From assembly GCA_959600905.1 (NCBI GenBank), contig CAUGNO010000009.1, positions 1-63,079 on the forward strand: a stretch of DNA of 63,079 nucleotides, read 5' to 3'. The stretch's first letter is position 1, and every line of letters starts with the position of its first letter. Of the stretch, positions 41,974-50,847 are shown piece by piece. The translations under genes were made by a program, and so were the position numbers. The stretch is from UMGS1975 sp959600905. Lineage in GTDB: Bacteria; Bacillota; Clostridia; Christensenellales; QAND01. The notes below the pieces were generated by a model. It ran no database searches and was not told the DNA's origin. It saw nothing but the letters and a program-made list of their open reading frames with translations.

Positions 41974-42807
41974 TCAGGCAATCTTTGCCTCATGCTTGAT
42001 ACGAATCAAAGCGTGCTTCATACGAGGAACCAAAACAATGGCCAGGCAGATGATGAGCTCGGGCACAAGATAGGTGGCGTTGTATCCCAAAGAGTAAAGC
42101 AGCGGGCTTTGCCCTGCAGGGGCAGAGGAGGCAAAATAAATGACGCCGGACAAAACATGGATGATAAACCGAGCTGCAGAGCCCAGCACAATGCCCAAGG
42201 GAAGCTGGTTATCCTTTCGGAATAGGCCTGCAATGCCCAAAACAGCGAAAGGGAGAATGTAATCCAACAAAAATTGCATGGGATGGATCACATAGGCCCC
42301 CTGTACCAGCTGCATGATGCCATCCATCGTACCGGCGGCAATGCCGGGGATGGGCCCATAGATCCAGGCAAAGACCAGGATAGGCAGCATGGATGCGGGC
42401 GTTACGCTGCCGCCGTTTGGCATACGGTACAAGGTAAGGCAGGACAGCACAAATGCCAATGCAACACACAAAGCGCCGGTGGACAGCATTTGAATCGTCC
42501 ATTTTTGCCGCCGCAGCAGCAAAACAATACAAACGACGCCGAGAATTGCCACAAGAATGGACCAAAATATAGGAGAATACAAAAAGGCTGCGGCTGTGGA
42601 GGCCCCTTCTTCCGGTTCAATCGTAGGCAGTGCAAAAGCAAACAGCACCGCCAGCGCCAGCAGCAATACAACGACAATGGGCAATGCTGCGCCGGAACGC
42701 TTTCTTAATGCAAAAAACACCACAGCACAAACGACGACGAGCGCCCACACAACCCAGGCCCAGACGGGCAGGGCCACTAAGTTTTCCAAAAACGTAGAAA
42801 ACCACAT
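41974..42807 (-). CDS. thiT: ThiT-like thiamine ECF substrate component with N-terminal extension
   Basis: A 277-residue membrane protein. The C-terminal 170 residues match ThiT: LYRMPNGGSVTPASMLPILV, GPIPGIAAGTMDGIMQLVQG and HPMQFLLDYILPFAVLG. About 100 extra N-terminal residues add three more hydrophobic segments and are not part of usual ThiT (about 180-200 residues). A TPP riboswitch lies directly upstream, confirming thiamine as ligand. ATG 42807 follows AAAGGAG; the longer open frame would run into the riboswitch terminator. Confidence 0.92.
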   Translation of the reverse strand: MWFSTFLENLVALPVWAWVVWALVVVCAVVFFALRKRSGAALPIVVVLLLALAVLFAFALPTIEPEEGASTAAAFLYSPIFWSILVAILGVVCIVLLLRRQKWTIQMLSTGALCVALAFVLSCLTLYRMPNGGSVTPASMLPILVFAWIYGPIPGIAAGTMDGIMQLVQGAYVIHPMQFLLDYILPFAVLGIAGLFRKDNQLPLGIVLGSAARFIIHVLSGVIYFASSAPAGQSPLLYSLGYNATYLVPELIICLAIVLVPRMKHALIRIKHEAKIA

Positions 42808-42840
42808 AAAACAAACAACTCCTTTTGACCGCTCTCCATG

Positions 42841-42865
42841 AAAAAACCCGCAACATTGTTGCGGG
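42841..42865 (-). terminator. Riboswitch expression-platform terminator
   Basis: CCCGCAAC and GTTGCGGG flank a 3-nt loop, with six T residues after the stem on the minus strand, between the TPP aptamer and the thiT ribosome binding site. Confidence 0.8.
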
Positions 42866-42894
42866 AAACGCTGGCATAACAAACATATGCGCGC

Positions 42895-42979
42895 CGCTTC
42901 CCTCCGTTGGCATGATCCAGACAGGTTCCAAGGGTCGGGCAGATGCGCCCTCTCAGCCTTACGGCACCCCCAGCGGTAC
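42895..42979 (-). ncRNA. TPP riboswitch (THI element)
   Basis: The minus strand carries all conserved blocks: CTGGGGGTGCC, GGCTGAGAGGG, ACCCTTGGAACCTG, and GGATCATGCCAACGGAGGGA. It is followed by an intrinsic terminator and then thiT. Thiamine pyrophosphate should trigger termination and shut off thiamine uptake. Confidence 0.96.
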
Positions 42980-43033
42980 TATTTAATTTTTTTATAGTAT
43001 AGGGGCAAAGGGGAAGGCTTGTCAAGGCCGGGC

Positions 43034-43062
43034 TTGCAACCGGGTGAAAAAGGCGGTATAAT
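43034..43062 (+). promoter_or_regulatory. Promoter of the T-box/proS unit
   Basis: TTGCAA, a 17-nt spacer and a perfect TATAAT precede the T-box leader. Confidence 0.8.
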
Positions 43063-43068
43063 GCAGAC

Positions 43069-43312
43069 AATCAAGCGACGACCAAGGCCACGTTTTATGC
43101 GGCGTAGCAGAGAGCCCGCTCTTAGGCTGTAAAGCGGGTATGCCGGGAAAACGGTTCCCACCTTGCGAGCTTTGCGGTGAAAGCCGCCGCCTAGCCGGGC
43201 GTTATCGGCATAATGAGTGGGCAAGTATATTTGCCAAGTAAGGTGGTACCACGGAAGCATGTCTTTCGTCCTTGCAGAAAAGTTGCAGGCGAAGGGCTTT
43301 TTTTATGCCCGC
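43069..43312 (+). ncRNA. T-box leader of proS
   Basis: A 240-nt leader upstream of prolyl-tRNA synthetase. The conserved T-box AAGTAAGGTGGTACCACGG lies at about 43238-43256, and stem I begins near 43075. A terminator hairpin (CCTTGCA...TGCAGG, then a T run near 43304-43311) ends the leader. Uncharged tRNA-Pro should favour antitermination. The specifier codon was not fixed by eye. Confidence 0.93.
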
Positions 43313-43343
43313 CTGCGAAAATTTGTTTGGAGGAGGAAGATCA

Positions 43344-44798
43344 ATGGCAGGGAAAAAGCAACAAGGGGCATTTGTGCAGGCAATTACGCCGATGGACGAG
43401 AATTTTTCCAGATGGTATACAGACGTTGTGGTACGGGCTGAGCTAATGGATTATTCCGAGGTAAAAGGATGTATGGTCATCCGTCCGTACGGCTACGGCA
43501 TTTGGGAGCTAATCCAAAAGGAGCTGGACGATAGGTTTAAGGCAACGGGGCATAAAAATGCGTATTTTCCGCTGTTTATCCCGGAAAGCCTACTGAAAAA
43601 GGAAGCAGAACATGTTGAAGGATTTGCGCCGGAGGTTGCCTGGGTAACAAAGGGCGGCCACGAAGAGCTGACAGAGCCCCTGGTCGTTCGCCCGACCAGC
43701 GAAACCATCATTTGCTCGATGTATGCCAAATGGGTGCAGTCTTATCGGGATCTGCCGCTGTTGCTCAACCAGTGGTGCAATGTTGTGCGCTGGGAAAAGA
43801 GCACTCGGCCGTTTTTGAGGACCAGCGAATTTTTATGGCAGGAAGGGCATACTGTTCATGCTACCTATGAAGATGCGCAGAAGGAAACCATGCAGATGCT
43901 GGAAGTATATAGGGACTTTGCCTATAATGTGTTGGCCATTCCAGTGTTGACGGGGCAAAAAACAGAAAAGGAAAAATTTGCGGGTGCACAGGATACCTAC
44001 ACGATGGAAGCCATTATGCACGATGGCCAGGCCTTGCAGATGGGAACCAGCCACAATCTGGGCCAGCACTTTGCAAAGGTGTTCGATATTCAGTTTTTGG
44101 ATAAGGATGGGCAGCAAAAATACGCTTGGCAGACCAGCTGGGGCGTTAGCACACGCATGATCGGCGGCTTGATCATGGTACACGGGGATGACCGAGGCTT
44201 AAAGCTGCCGCCCAAAATTGCACCAGTGCAGGTCGTGATCGTACCGGTTGCAATGCACAAGGAAGGCGTGTTGGAAAAGGCCAACGAATTATACGATGAA
44301 TTAAATGCGGCGGGCCTGCGCGTAGAGCTGGACGACAGGGACCAGTCTCCGGGTTGGAAGTTCAATGAATGGGAAATGCGCGGCGTTCCCGTCCGGCTGG
44401 AAGTAGGACCGCGGGACATTGAAAACGGCCAGGTGATGCTGGCGCGTCGGGATACGCATGAAAAGGCAGCAACCCCCATGGAGGGCTTAGTGCAATCCAT
44501 TCAGACGCTTTTAGAGGATATTCATAAAACCATGCTGCACATGGCCACAGAGCATCGGGATGCGCATATTTTCCAAGCATCTACGATGGAAGAGGTGCGG
44601 GAAGCTGTGGATACCAAAAAGGGCTTTGCGCTTTCGCCCTGGTGTGGAGAGCGTGCCTGCGAAGAGCATGTCAAGGACGAATATGGCATTACAACGCGTT
44701 GCATGCCGTTTGAGCTTCAGGACCAGGCAGAAGGGCATGTGTGTGCATGCTGCGGAAAACCTGCGAAAAAAATGATTTACTGGGCGCGTGCCTATTGA
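43344..44798 (+). CDS. proS: Prolyl-tRNA synthetase, type 3 (ProS3)
   Basis: A 484-residue class II synthetase of the short archaeal/eukaryote-like type found in many Clostridia. It lacks the editing insertion of long bacterial ProRS. Motifs visible are PLFIPESLLKKEAEHVEGF, VRPTSETIICSMYAKWV, RWEKSTRPFLRTSEFLWQEG and a C-terminal cysteine-bearing zinc-like segment ending in a Tyr (CACCGKPAKKMIYWARAY). ATG 43344 follows GGAGGAGG; the longer frame enters the T-box terminator. Confidence 0.96.
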   Translation: MAGKKQQGAFVQAITPMDENFSRWYTDVVVRAELMDYSEVKGCMVIRPYGYGIWELIQKELDDRFKATGHKNAYFPLFIPESLLKKEAEHVEGFAPEVAWVTKGGHEELTEPLVVRPTSETIICSMYAKWVQSYRDLPLLLNQWCNVVRWEKSTRPFLRTSEFLWQEGHTVHATYEDAQKETMQMLEVYRDFAYNVLAIPVLTGQKTEKEKFAGAQDTYTMEAIMHDGQALQMGTSHNLGQHFAKVFDIQFLDKDGQQKYAWQTSWGVSTRMIGGLIMVHGDDRGLKLPPKIAPVQVVIVPVAMHKEGVLEKANELYDELNAAGLRVELDDRDQSPGWKFNEWEMRGVPVRLEVGPRDIENGQVMLARRDTHEKAATPMEGLVQSIQTLLEDIHKTMLHMATEHRDAHIFQASTMEEVREAVDTKKGFALSPWCGERACEEHVKDEYGITTRCMPFELQDQAEGHVCACCGKPAKKMIYWARAY

Positions 44799-44799
44799 G

Positions 44800-44833
44800 A
44801 AAAAGAGAAAGCCAATTGGCTTTCTCTTTTTTT
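44800..44833 (+). terminator. Terminator of proS
   Basis: AAAAAGAGAAAGCC and GGCTTTCTCTTTTT with an AATT loop. Confidence 0.82.
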
Positions 44834-44965
44834 ATTTCAGGGAAAGAGCAAGACCGTCCGCATTTACTTTTATATCCTGTTTAGGATATAATATAGATTC
44901 TGGCAGAAAATAGAATCAATGAGAAAAACGATACATGCATACAAATTGTGTATGGGGGTGTTAGG

Positions 44966-46627
44966 TTGCCAAATACGGAGCAGACGAGGTTTGTGCCCAG
45001 AAGCGAGCTGCGGGACCAAGGGCAGAGACTTCGGCACACACATAAAAGGCAAATGCCGGCGCATGGCCGTCAGGCCCGCATGTCGGTACGACATACCACA
45101 CATAAATCGACAAAGGCATCGCAGCATGCGCTAAAAACGACAATGGTGGTCACGCTGATCATCGCAGCCAGTAAGCTGCTGGGCTTTGTACGCGAGATGG
45201 TCATGGCCGCCTATTTTGGCCGTGGCGTAGAAAGCGACGCTTTTGTTACGGCCTACGGCATATTCAGCATCATGACGCTGCTGTTCAGCGCAGGCATCGC
45301 CTCCACCTTTATTCCGATTTATACAAAAACAAGGTTGAGGGAGGGTCAACTGGCTGCGGATCGGTACGCCAGCCAGGTCGTTACGCTGTATTTTGTTGCG
45401 GGTTTGATTGGCTCGTTGTTGGCATATTTGTTTGCACCTGCCATTTGCTCGCTCATCTACCGTGCCGAGGTAGGCGTGGAGCTTACTATACAGCTAACAA
45501 GAATGATGTACCCATCTTTGGCATTTTACGCGGTAACCGGCGTATTGTGCAATCTGCTGAATGCTCGGGAAAAATTCATTCCGGAACAGCTGCTGGGCTT
45601 TATTCTGTCTGCCTGCTTGATCACCGCTATCGTTACGTTCCGGGATATACGCATGGTGGGCATTGCAGTATCCGTTACGGGCGTGATGCAAACCATCATT
45701 CTGTTGCCCTTTTTGCGAGGACATTTTCGCTATCGGCCGCATCTGACGATACGAGAGCCCAAGATTCGCAGAACCTTCATTCTAGCCATACCGGCGCTGA
45801 TTAGTATGGCGTTTGACGAGATCAACCACCAAATCGACCGCATGATCGGTTCTTCATTGGGGGTTGGCGTCGTAACAGCGCTCAGCAAATCTTACTCGCT
45901 GGTTACAACGGCGCTGGGCATCTTGATCGTTCCGATCACCACCATCACATTCAGCAGGCTGAGCCGTATCGTAGCTAAGCGGAAAAAGAACGAGTTTGGC
46001 CAGGCGGTACGGCAGAGCATTGAGATCATTGCGCTGATCACTTTGCCTGTTATTATATTGGGCGTTGTGATGCAAAAGGATATCATTGCAGTTGCTTTCC
46101 AGCGAGGGGCTTTTACCGCAGAAGACACGGCTTTTACGGCGCCCGTCTTTGGTATGTACATTGCAGGGCTGTTTTTCTTTGGCCTAAGAAATTTTTTGAG
46201 CCGTGTATTCTATTCCTTACAGGATACGCGTACCCCTATGCGCGTAGGTATAGTTAGCGTATGTGTGAATATCGTGCTGAATCTTACGTTATCCCGTGTC
46301 ATAGGCGCTATGGGATTGACGCTTGCCACGACAACAGCAGCCTTGACAGGAGCTGCTTTGCAGCTAATTCTGCTACATAAAAAGATGGGCTCTCTGGGCC
46401 TACGCAGCGTAGTAGGGCAAGTGATCCGCATCATAATTTCTTTGGCGGCAGCAACAGGGATCTTGTTGCTCGTGCTTAGCTTTTTGCCAGCGCACAATGG
46501 AGAAACGCTGACAGGGCTCTTGCGATTGTTTGCCGGTGCGGCTTCCTTCCTTGTCGTTTACCTGGGCGCTACCATGGCGCTTGGAGTCCGTAGCACAAGG
46601 CAGCTGATCCATATGATTAAGAGATAA
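44966..46627 (+). CDS. murJ: Lipid II flippase MurJ
   Basis: A 553-residue MVF-family protein with about 14 membrane segments. Family text includes IIAASKLLGFVREMVMAAYF, YGIFSIMTLLFSAGIAS and RNFLSRVFYSLQDTRTPMRV. It flips lipid II to the outer face of the membrane. The start is TTG 44966 behind GGGGGTG. A basic, probably disordered tail of about 55 residues precedes the first helix, longer than usual; an internal start at MSVRHTTHK is an alternative. Confidence 0.92.
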   Translation: MPNTEQTRFVPRSELRDQGQRLRHTHKRQMPAHGRQARMSVRHTTHKSTKASQHALKTTMVVTLIIAASKLLGFVREMVMAAYFGRGVESDAFVTAYGIFSIMTLLFSAGIASTFIPIYTKTRLREGQLAADRYASQVVTLYFVAGLIGSLLAYLFAPAICSLIYRAEVGVELTIQLTRMMYPSLAFYAVTGVLCNLLNAREKFIPEQLLGFILSACLITAIVTFRDIRMVGIAVSVTGVMQTIILLPFLRGHFRYRPHLTIREPKIRRTFILAIPALISMAFDEINHQIDRMIGSSLGVGVVTALSKSYSLVTTALGILIVPITTITFSRLSRIVAKRKKNEFGQAVRQSIEIIALITLPVIILGVVMQKDIIAVAFQRGAFTAEDTAFTAPVFGMYIAGLFFFGLRNFLSRVFYSLQDTRTPMRVGIVSVCVNIVLNLTLSRVIGAMGLTLATTTAALTGAALQLILLHKKMGSLGLRSVVGQVIRIIISLAAATGILLLVLSFLPAHNGETLTGLLRLFAGAASFLVVYLGATMALGVRSTRQLIHMIKR

Positions 46628-46652
46628 AAAAAGGACGGAATTCCGTCCTTTT
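46625..46652. terminator. Bidirectional terminator between murJ and degV
   Basis: AAAAGGACGGAATTCCGTCCTTTT is a near-perfect palindrome with A and T runs, between convergent genes. Confidence 0.75.
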
Positions 46653-46657
46653 TATTT

Positions 46658-47503
46658 TCATTCTTCGGCTTTTACATAGGCAAACCCTACGCAGCCGGGA
46701 CCCGTATGGGTGCCGATAACGGGCCCCACATCGCAGACAATATATGGCTCTATATTGCAATGAGCGGAAATGGCGGAAATCAACTCCGGCACCGAATCCG
46801 GAGTATTGGCATGCGCAAAGGCAAAGCCAAATTGCGGGTCAGCGGGCTCACGCTCTAAGAGATGTACTAAATGCCGGAAGGCACTTTTGTACCCCCTGGC
46901 TTTGCTAACAGAGACAACGGCACCGTCTTTGATACCGACAATGGGCTTTAACTTTAGCATGGTGCCTACCGCTGCGGCAGAGGCGGATAAGCGTCCTCCT
47001 TTGTGCAGATATTTAAGCGTATCCACCATACCATACACAGCCAAACGGTCCTTGATGCTGTCTAGAGCTTGGCAAATTTCCTCCGCAGATTTTCCCTCAT
47101 CACGCAGCCTGGCAGCATGGCGAAGCAAAAGTGCACTGCCAAAGCTAGCGCTCATGGAGTCGATAAGGTGAATTTTATCGTTTTGCAGCTGATCTTTGGC
47201 AATGACGGCGGACTGAAAGGTGCCGCTTAGCCGACTGGAAAGGAAAATGCCAACGATTTCATGGCCTTTTTCCAGCTCCGATTGAAAATGAGAGATGAAC
47301 GTATCGGGATTCACCTGGCTTGTTGTGGGCAGTTCTTTGCTTTGGCCTAACTTTTGGTAAAATGCCTCCGGGCTAAGCTCTACCTTATCCAGATACTGTT
47401 CCTGGCCAAAATATACGGATAGAGGGATAAAATCGATGTCCAGCACTTGAAGCTGGGCAGGGCTGAGGTCGCAGGTGCTATCTGTGATGATGCGGATCGA
47501 CAT
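46658..47503 (-). CDS. DegV-family fatty-acid-binding protein (FakB-like)
   Basis: A 281-residue DegV/FakB-fold protein. The start MSIRIITDSTCDLSPAQLQ contains the TDSTCDL motif; TSQVNPDTFISHF, LSSRLSGTFQSA and HLIDSMSASFGSALLL follow, and VGPVIGTHTGPGCVG is the C-terminal fatty-acid site. FakB proteins present fatty acids to the FakA kinase (not in the window). AAGGAGG precedes the ATG. It follows a MarR regulator by 7 bp in one operon. Confidence 0.93.
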   Translation of the reverse strand: MSIRIITDSTCDLSPAQLQVLDIDFIPLSVYFGQEQYLDKVELSPEAFYQKLGQSKELPTTSQVNPDTFISHFQSELEKGHEIVGIFLSSRLSGTFQSAVIAKDQLQNDKIHLIDSMSASFGSALLLRHAARLRDEGKSAEEICQALDSIKDRLAVYGMVDTLKYLHKGGRLSASAAAVGTMLKLKPIVGIKDGAVVSVSKARGYKSAFRHLVHLLEREPADPQFGFAFAHANTPDSVPELISAISAHCNIEPYIVCDVGPVIGTHTGPGCVGFAYVKAEE

Positions 47504-47510
47504 AAAAAAG

Positions 47511-47981
47511 TCAATCCTCCTTTCCTTCCATAGATTTTACGGAAAAATATTGCTGTATGGTATCCAGGGCTTTAACCAAGGCTTGCAACTCTTCATTGCT
47601 TAGCGCCTGAATGACAGAAGAAACCATATCATGATGAAATGTAGCGTGGATGCGGTTTATTTCCAACCCTTTTTCAGTAGGGCAGAGTAGTACAGACCGC
47701 TTATCCTTTTCCCCGCGCTTTCTCTGTAAATATCCTTTTTTGATCAGTGGACCGACGGCCGTTGTTAGGCTGCCGGCAGTAATGCCGAGAAGAGGGGCGA
47801 TAACGCTTGGCCTGCTATCTCCCTGTGAATGCGCTTGGCAGACTGCCTCTATGACATGTACCTCGCGAATGGAGAGATTCTGAAAGGGGCCACGGCACAG
47901 CACGCGCCCTTCGATGCGCAAAATTTCATTGAACGCACCTACAAGAAATTCATTGAGCGCCGTATAAGTCAGATCTTGCAT
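47511..47981 (-). CDS. MarR-family regulator (FabT-like by operator)
   Basis: A 156-residue winged-helix repressor. The recognition region is PSVIAPLLGITAGSLTTAVG and the wing YLQRKRGEKDKRSVLLCPTE. ATG 47981 follows AAAAGGAGG. It is co-transcribed with a FakB-like gene and is flanked by two identical TTTGAACTTCAAA palindromes that fit the TTTGA-N3-TCAAA core of FabT sites. Control of fatty-acid use is therefore a reasonable inference, but direct homology to FabT was not tested. Confidence 0.85.
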   Translation of the reverse strand: MQDLTYTALNEFLVGAFNEILRIEGRVLCRGPFQNLSIREVHVIEAVCQAHSQGDSRPSVIAPLLGITAGSLTTAVGPLIKKGYLQRKRGEKDKRSVLLCPTEKGLEINRIHATFHHDMVSSVIQALSNEELQALVKALDTIQQYFSVKSMEGKED

Positions 47982-47999
47982 ACATCCGCCTCCTTTTTG

Positions 48000-48012
48000 T
48001 TTGAACTTCAAA
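48000..48012 (-). promoter_or_regulatory. MarR operator 1
   Basis: The palindrome TTTGAACTTCAAA lies just downstream of the predicted -10 box, near +10 of the MarR-DegV transcript. The same 13 bases recur at 48064. Confidence 0.7.
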
Positions 48013-48028
48013 GTAATTGATGGGATAT

Positions 48029-48057
48029 AGCATAGCATACGGAGTAGAAAAAGACAA
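48029..48057 (-). promoter_or_regulatory. Promoter of the MarR-DegV operon
   Basis: TTGTCT, a 17-nt spacer and TATGCT on the minus strand, exactly between the two operator copies. Confidence 0.6.
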
Positions 48058-48063
48058 GTGTAT

Positions 48064-48076
48064 TTTGAACTTCAAA
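48064..48076 (-). promoter_or_regulatory. MarR operator 2
   Basis: A second identical TTTGAACTTCAAA, 64 bp from the first and a few bases upstream of the -35 box. Both copies are extended by GTAA on the same side. Confidence 0.7.
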
Positions 48077-48078
48077 GT

Positions 48079-48102
48079 AAAAAGCCCCGCTTGCGCGGGG
48101 CC
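48079..48102 (-). terminator. Terminator of the TipA-like gene
   Basis: GCCCCGC and GCGGGGC flank TTGC, with TTTTTA following on the minus strand. It insulates the MarR operon. Confidence 0.75.
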
Positions 48103-48115
48103 GGGTATAGAAAAG

Positions 48116-48871
48116 TCAAGAGCAAGCGGAAGCGATGGCATCGTGCAAAAACTGCGCGGCGCCGGGGGCAATGGCGTCATAATAAGCGGTGAAACGTTCA
48201 TCGGCCAAATAGAGAGCGGCCAATCCTTTATGCGCCTGCTTGGAGTAGGAAGGCCAATGATAACAAAGCCATTGTTTATGCAGCGCAAAGGCTTTTTGGG
48301 CCAATGTGCCGGAGGGATCGCCCTCAAGCAGCGCTTGTTGGAGCGTAGCCTCCAGCTGTGCAGACAAAGCCTGTGCCTGCTGGTACTGCGCTTGTGTCAT
48401 GCCTTGTATTTTCGCATTGGATTGCGCGATCTGTTCATCGCCATATAGATGGCGAAGCTCTTCACCATACAGGGCTTCGTTTTCCTGGACAATTGTTTGT
48501 TTTAGCTCTTCGAATTGGATGGAATTTTGCATCATGCAGTCTCCTTTCATAGAGGCAAGGGTTGTTTCCACGCGATGAATCAAATCACCAAGCGCATTAT
48601 ACTGGCGGCGTAAGCCCAAAAGATGGGCTTTTAACAGCGCAGCCTGCTCGGAAAGAGGCACGCACAATAGATGACGGATCTCGGAAAGAGGCACACGCAA
48701 AGCACGATAGAATAGGATGGTTTGTAAGGTGGTGATCGACGTATCATCATAATATCGGTAGCGCGTAACATCGACGCGTACCGGCTTTAACAGGCCAATT
48801 TCGTCATAATATCTTAGTGTTCGGGCACTGACCCCAGATAACTGACAGAGCTCATGCAGACTGTATTCCAT
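48116..48871 (-). CDS. MerR-family regulator with TipAS effector domain
   Basis: A 251-residue activator. The N-terminal MerR domain reads LHELCQLSGVSARTLRYYDE then IGLLKPVRV. A coiled-coil linker is followed by a TipAS-type antibiotic-recognition domain (GYWLCYHWPSYSKQAHKGLA-like region, written here as LCYHWPSYSKQAHKGLA). TipA-type proteins respond to thiopeptide antibiotics. No target gene is adjacent. Confidence 0.88.
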   Translation of the reverse strand: MEYSLHELCQLSGVSARTLRYYDEIGLLKPVRVDVTRYRYYDDTSITTLQTILFYRALRVPLSEIRHLLCVPLSEQAALLKAHLLGLRRQYNALGDLIHRVETTLASMKGDCMMQNSIQFEELKQTIVQENEALYGEELRHLYGDEQIAQSNAKIQGMTQAQYQQAQALSAQLEATLQQALLEGDPSGTLAQKAFALHKQWLCYHWPSYSKQAHKGLAALYLADERFTAYYDAIAPGAAQFLHDAIASACS

Positions 48872-49054
48872 GGAAATCCCTCCCTGAAACTTAGAATAGA
48901 GGATGACGCAGCGGCAGAGTCAAGCTCTTTTTTGAATGTAGCAAATAAAATAAAAAATGGAAAGAAAAAACAAGAAGAGCTGTGGTTTTTATGCGTTGAG
49001 GTGCGAAAAAAATGGTGGTACAATCGTAGTAAATGAAGAAGGAAGGGCAAAGAG

Positions 49055-49885
49055 ATGATCCAAGACATTGCACCGCATCAGTTTGACAATACGTATCGCA
49101 TCCAAACACCGCATGCCCAGGATATTGTGCTGTATTTTGAAAAGCAAAATGCATTGTTTCAGCATACGGAACAGGGGGATATTTTGCCTAGATTTGAGTC
49201 ATTTGGCGAAGAAATCAGAAGGCAGGCACAATATTTGTTTTGCATCGACGAGGTTGGCTTTTATCTGGTAAAGCAGCTGGAAATCCCCCGGGAGGGAGGG
49301 TTTTTCATGCAGCCGACCAGGGCATTTCGGAATTTTGAGCCACAGTGGATGGCTTTTGGCGGTATCACCGGCAGCCAGATCTATCGGTGGGAACGAGCAC
49401 ATAAATTCTGTGGTAAATGCGGCAGCATCATGCAAAATAGCGAGATAGAAAGAGCGCTGGTCTGTACCAACTGTGGATACACGGAGTATCCAAAAATTTC
49501 GCCAGCTATTATCGTTGCCATCCATCATGGAGATAAGCTGTTGATGGCGAGGAACGTTTCCTCACCGCCAGGTAAATTTGCCTTGATCGCGGGTTTTGTG
49601 GAGATTGGGGAGACCTTTGAGCAGACGGTACGGCGAGAGGTCATGGAAGAAGTGGGGATCAAAATCAAAAACATCCAATACTACAAAAGCCAACCTTGGT
49701 CTTTTTCCGATACCGTGATGATTGGGTTTACCGCAGAGTTGGATGGAGAAGATGAAACATTGTATTTGCAGGAAAGCGAGCTGGCAGAGGCACACTGGGT
49801 TCAAAGAGAGGATATTCCGGAGCCGGCTTCTTTGGCGAGCATTGGCAGTGAATTGATCAACGGTTTCCGAATGGGAAAATTTTAA
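49055..49885 (+). CDS. nudC: NADH pyrophosphatase / NAD-decapping hydrolase NudC
   Basis: A 276-residue Nudix enzyme. A zinc ribbon is formed by FCGKCGSIM and LVCTNCGY. The Nudix box is GFVEIGETFEQTVRREVMEE, ending VGIKI. The NudC marker SQPWSFSDTVMIGF follows. It hydrolyses NAD(H) and may decap NAD-RNA. One nucleotide separates it from the next gene. Confidence 0.94.
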   Translation: MIQDIAPHQFDNTYRIQTPHAQDIVLYFEKQNALFQHTEQGDILPRFESFGEEIRRQAQYLFCIDEVGFYLVKQLEIPREGGFFMQPTRAFRNFEPQWMAFGGITGSQIYRWERAHKFCGKCGSIMQNSEIERALVCTNCGYTEYPKISPAIIVAIHHGDKLLMARNVSSPPGKFALIAGFVEIGETFEQTVRREVMEEVGIKIKNIQYYKSQPWSFSDTVMIGFTAELDGEDETLYLQESELAEAHWVQREDIPEPASLASIGSELINGFRMGKF

Positions 49886-49886
49886 A

Positions 49887-50720
49887 GTGAAAATCATACA
49901 AAAATATAAAGCCTCTCTCCTTATGCTCTTTGTTTTTGAAAGCATTGCCATCGGTTTGTCGCTGGCTACCTCCAATCTATTCTATCTATTTAATTTTACA
50001 TACATTGGAGGGTTTATTGCGCTGGGCCTAGCGTTGTATACCAACCAATACCGCTATGCCAGGCTTGTGGTGCAGCTTGGTGTTGGCCTGTATATGCTGG
50101 TGTATCTAGGCTTGCTGTGCCATGAGAATATGCAGATTGAGGGATTTTGGTATTATCTGTTTCTTGGCGTATTTGAAGCGGCCACCATCCACTATGCGGT
50201 GGCAAAAATATTCGGGCCGTTGCTGTTTGGCAGAGGATGGTGCGGCTATGCCTGCTGGACGGCAATGATCTTAGATCTGTTGCCGTACAAACTACCAGAG
50301 AAACCGCGCAAACGATTTGGATTTATTCGGTATCTTGTTTTTGCAGGCTCGTTGGTGTTTGTGGGAGCGCTGTTCGTGCTGGCCGTGCCGAATCTGGAAC
50401 GCATAATGTTTTGGAGTTTTCTGATCGGCAATGCGATTTACTATGTCGTTGGTATAGCGCTTGCATATCTTTTTAAGGACAATCGAGCCTTTTGCAAATA
50501 CATTTGCCCAATCACGGTATTTTTGAAACCCGCGAGCTATTATTCCTATATGCGTGTTACGGTAGATCCAAAGGCATGTATCTCTTGTGGAAAATGCAAA
50601 AAGGTCTGCCCGATGGAGGTAGGGGTGAACAACAATGCTCGTAACAGAAAAAATGCTACGGAATGCATCCTCTGTATGCGCTGCGTTGAGGAATGCCCTG
50701 TCAAGGCATTAAAACTATAA
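49887..50720 (+). CDS. NapH/NosR-like membrane ferredoxin protein
   Basis: A 277-residue protein with about five or six membrane segments. It carries the polyferredoxin-type motifs GWCGYACWTA and FCKYICPITV, then two 4Fe-4S clusters: CISCGKCKKVCP and CILCMRCVEECP. Such proteins relay electrons between the membrane and extracytoplasmic flavoproteins or reductases. The start is GTG 49887. It is operonic with nudC and lies a short way upstream of apbE. Confidence 0.85.
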   Translation: MKIIQKYKASLLMLFVFESIAIGLSLATSNLFYLFNFTYIGGFIALGLALYTNQYRYARLVVQLGVGLYMLVYLGLLCHENMQIEGFWYYLFLGVFEAATIHYAVAKIFGPLLFGRGWCGYACWTAMILDLLPYKLPEKPRKRFGFIRYLVFAGSLVFVGALFVLAVPNLERIMFWSFLIGNAIYYVVGIALAYLFKDNRAFCKYICPITVFLKPASYYSYMRVTVDPKACISCGKCKKVCPMEVGVNNNARNRKNATECILCMRCVEECPVKALKL

Positions 50721-50730
50721 GTTCAGAAAA

Positions 50731-50766
50731 AGCGACCCGGCCTTTGGGGGCTAGGCCGCTTTTTTA
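50731..50766 (+). terminator. Terminator of the nudC operon
   Basis: AGCG...CGGCCT and AGGCCGCT form an imperfect stem followed by six T residues. Confidence 0.55.
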
Positions 50767-50847
50767 TTACGGGCCGGAGAAAGCAGAGACAATGGATAAG
50801 CTTTTTGGCTAGGCAATTTGTATATGTGTCGCTTTGTTGTGAAAATA

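Noticed and set aside
48029..48057. Operator palindromes as a plain transcription terminator
   Set aside because: The 13-bp palindromes have a single central base and could not form a stable hairpin; their exact duplication around a promoter fits operators.
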